A stretch of 6,119 nucleotides of DNA, taken from Lustribacter sp049512335 (GTDB lineage: Bacteria; Vulcanimicrobiota; Vulcanimicrobiia; Vulcanimicrobiales; Vulcanimicrobiaceae). The notes under the pieces are model-generated. The model saw only the letters and a list, made by a program, of their open reading frames with translations. It searched no databases and was not told the DNA's origin. The position numbers were made by a program, and so were the translations under genes. Positions 5,353 through 6,119 of the stretch are shown in pieces. The stretch's first letter is position 1, and every line of letters begins with the position of its first letter. Where the stretch lies: contig JBEKXE010000221.1 in assembly GCA_049512335.1 (NCBI GenBank), forward strand, positions 1 through 6,119, in the 5' to 3' direction.

Positions 5353-6119
5353 GCCGCCGGCCGCCGTTGGTCCTGGCCATCCTCGACGGCTGGGGCATCC
5401 GCGCGGACGCCCACGGCAACGCGATCGCGCAGGCCGAGTTGCCGAATTGGCACCGCATGCTCGAACGCTATCCGCACACCGCGCTCGAAGCCAGCGGTGA
5501 GGCCGTCGGGCTGCCGGCCGGGGTGATGGGCAACAGCGAGGTCGGGCACATCAACATCGGCAGCGGCCGCGTCGTGCCGCAAGGGCTCGTGGTGATCGAC
5601 GCGGCGGTCGCCGACGGATCGTTCGCCACCAACGCGACGTTGGCGCAATGCATCGCGCACGTGCAGTCGACCGGCGGCACGCTGCACCTGTGCGGCTTGC
5701 TCTCGGACGGCCGCGTGCACAGCTCGCTCGAACACCTCGAAGCGTTGATCGCCGCGGCCGCGGCGGCGCACGTTCCGCTCGCGATCGACGCCTTTCTCGA
5801 CGGGCGCGATACGCCGCCGCGCAGCGCGCAGACGTATCTCGACCGCATCCAAGCCTATCTCGATGCGCGCGGCAATCCGGGCCGCTTCACCAGCATTTGC
5901 GGCCGCTACTACGCGATGGACCGCGACAAGCGCTGGGAGCGGATCGAGAAAGCCTACGCGATGCTCACCGGCGGCGAGGCGCACCATGCCGCGACCGCAT
6001 CCGAGGCGCTGGCGGCCGCGTACGCGCGCGACGAGAACGACGAGTTCGTGCTACCGACGACGATCGGTGCGGCGCAGCCGATCGTCGACGGCGATGCGGT
6101 GATCTTCTTCAACTTCCGC
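5349..6119 (+). CDS. gpmI: 2,3-bisphosphoglycerate-independent phosphoglycerate mutase, 3' end missing
   Basis: An open frame from ATG at 5349 to the window edge gives 257 residues, about half of the usual 510 or so. The enzyme converts 3-phosphoglycerate to 2-phosphoglycerate using two metal ions (usually manganese) and a phosphoserine intermediate; it is the cofactor-independent, alkaline-phosphatase-superfamily type. Visible motifs: LAILDGWG with metal-binding Asp13, GNSEVGH (61-67) with catalytic Ser63, LLSDGRVHSS (117-126), FLDGRDTPP (149-157) and GRYYAMDRDKRW (185-196). The residues from about 75 to 257 belong to the inserted phosphotransferase domain; the distal metal ligands lie beyond the window. 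The start overlaps the tpiA stop by four bases. Nothing suggests damage; it is cut only by the window boundary. An enolase gene may follow but is not visible. Confidence 0.97.
   Translation, partial: MSRRPPLVLAILDGWGIRADAHGNAIAQAELPNWHRMLERYPHTALEASGEAVGLPAGVMGNSEVGHINIGSGRVVPQGLVVIDAAVADGSFATNATLAQCIAHVQSTGGTLHLCGLLSDGRVHSSLEHLEALIAAAAAAHVPLAIDAFLDGRDTPPRSAQTYLDRIQAYLDARGNPGRFTSICGRYYAMDRDKRWERIEKAYAMLTGGEAHHAATASEALAAAYARDENDEFVLPTTIGAAQPIVDGDAVIFFNFR

Overview
This is a GC-rich bacterial chromosome segment with two different halves. Positions 1-1147 look decayed and repetitive. Positions 1213-6119 are a tight, intact co-directional gene block. A whiA gene next to gap-pgk-tpiA points to a lineage related to Gram-positive phyla. 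The high GC, the non-ATG starts, the mostly missing Shine-Dalgarno sites, the FecR-like exported protein and the absence of rapZ/yvcK beside whiA would fit Candidatus Eremiobacterota (WPS-2) or a neighbouring phylum. That placement is inference; the sequence alone cannot fix it.

Left part, minus strand: a gene for an exported FecR-domain protein starts at 1147 and runs leftward. It can only be followed by changing frame three times and passing one in-frame TAG. It is best read as a pseudogene, because about 4.9 kb of neighbouring genes show no such lesions. Its Ala/Gly/Val-rich C-terminal tail runs straight into a tandem array with a 60-bp unit (104-314, 3.5 identical copies). Each unit junction carries a perfect 16-bp palindrome. 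Left of the array is a short REP-like stretch with a 15-bp direct repeat (1-15 and 59-73).

Middle: a 65-bp spacer (1148-1212) separates the divergent FecR remnant from the plus-strand block.

Right part, plus strand: rqcP-like S4 protein (1213-1488), whiA (1479-2375), gap (2388-3401), pgk (3403-4590), tpiA (4594-5352) and gpmI (5349 to the window edge, incomplete). Every junction is an overlap or a gap of at most 12 bases, so this is probably one transcript with translational coupling. The last four genes cover lower glycolysis: triose-phosphate interconversion, oxidation of glyceraldehyde-3-phosphate, the first substrate-level ATP step, and phosphoglycerate isomerisation. A ribosome quality-control factor and the WhiA regulator head the unit. 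No RNA gene, CRISPR array, transposase or clear terminator was seen. No new defence-type or enzymatic system is evident; the most unusual material is the decayed FecR gene fused to the 60-bp array.
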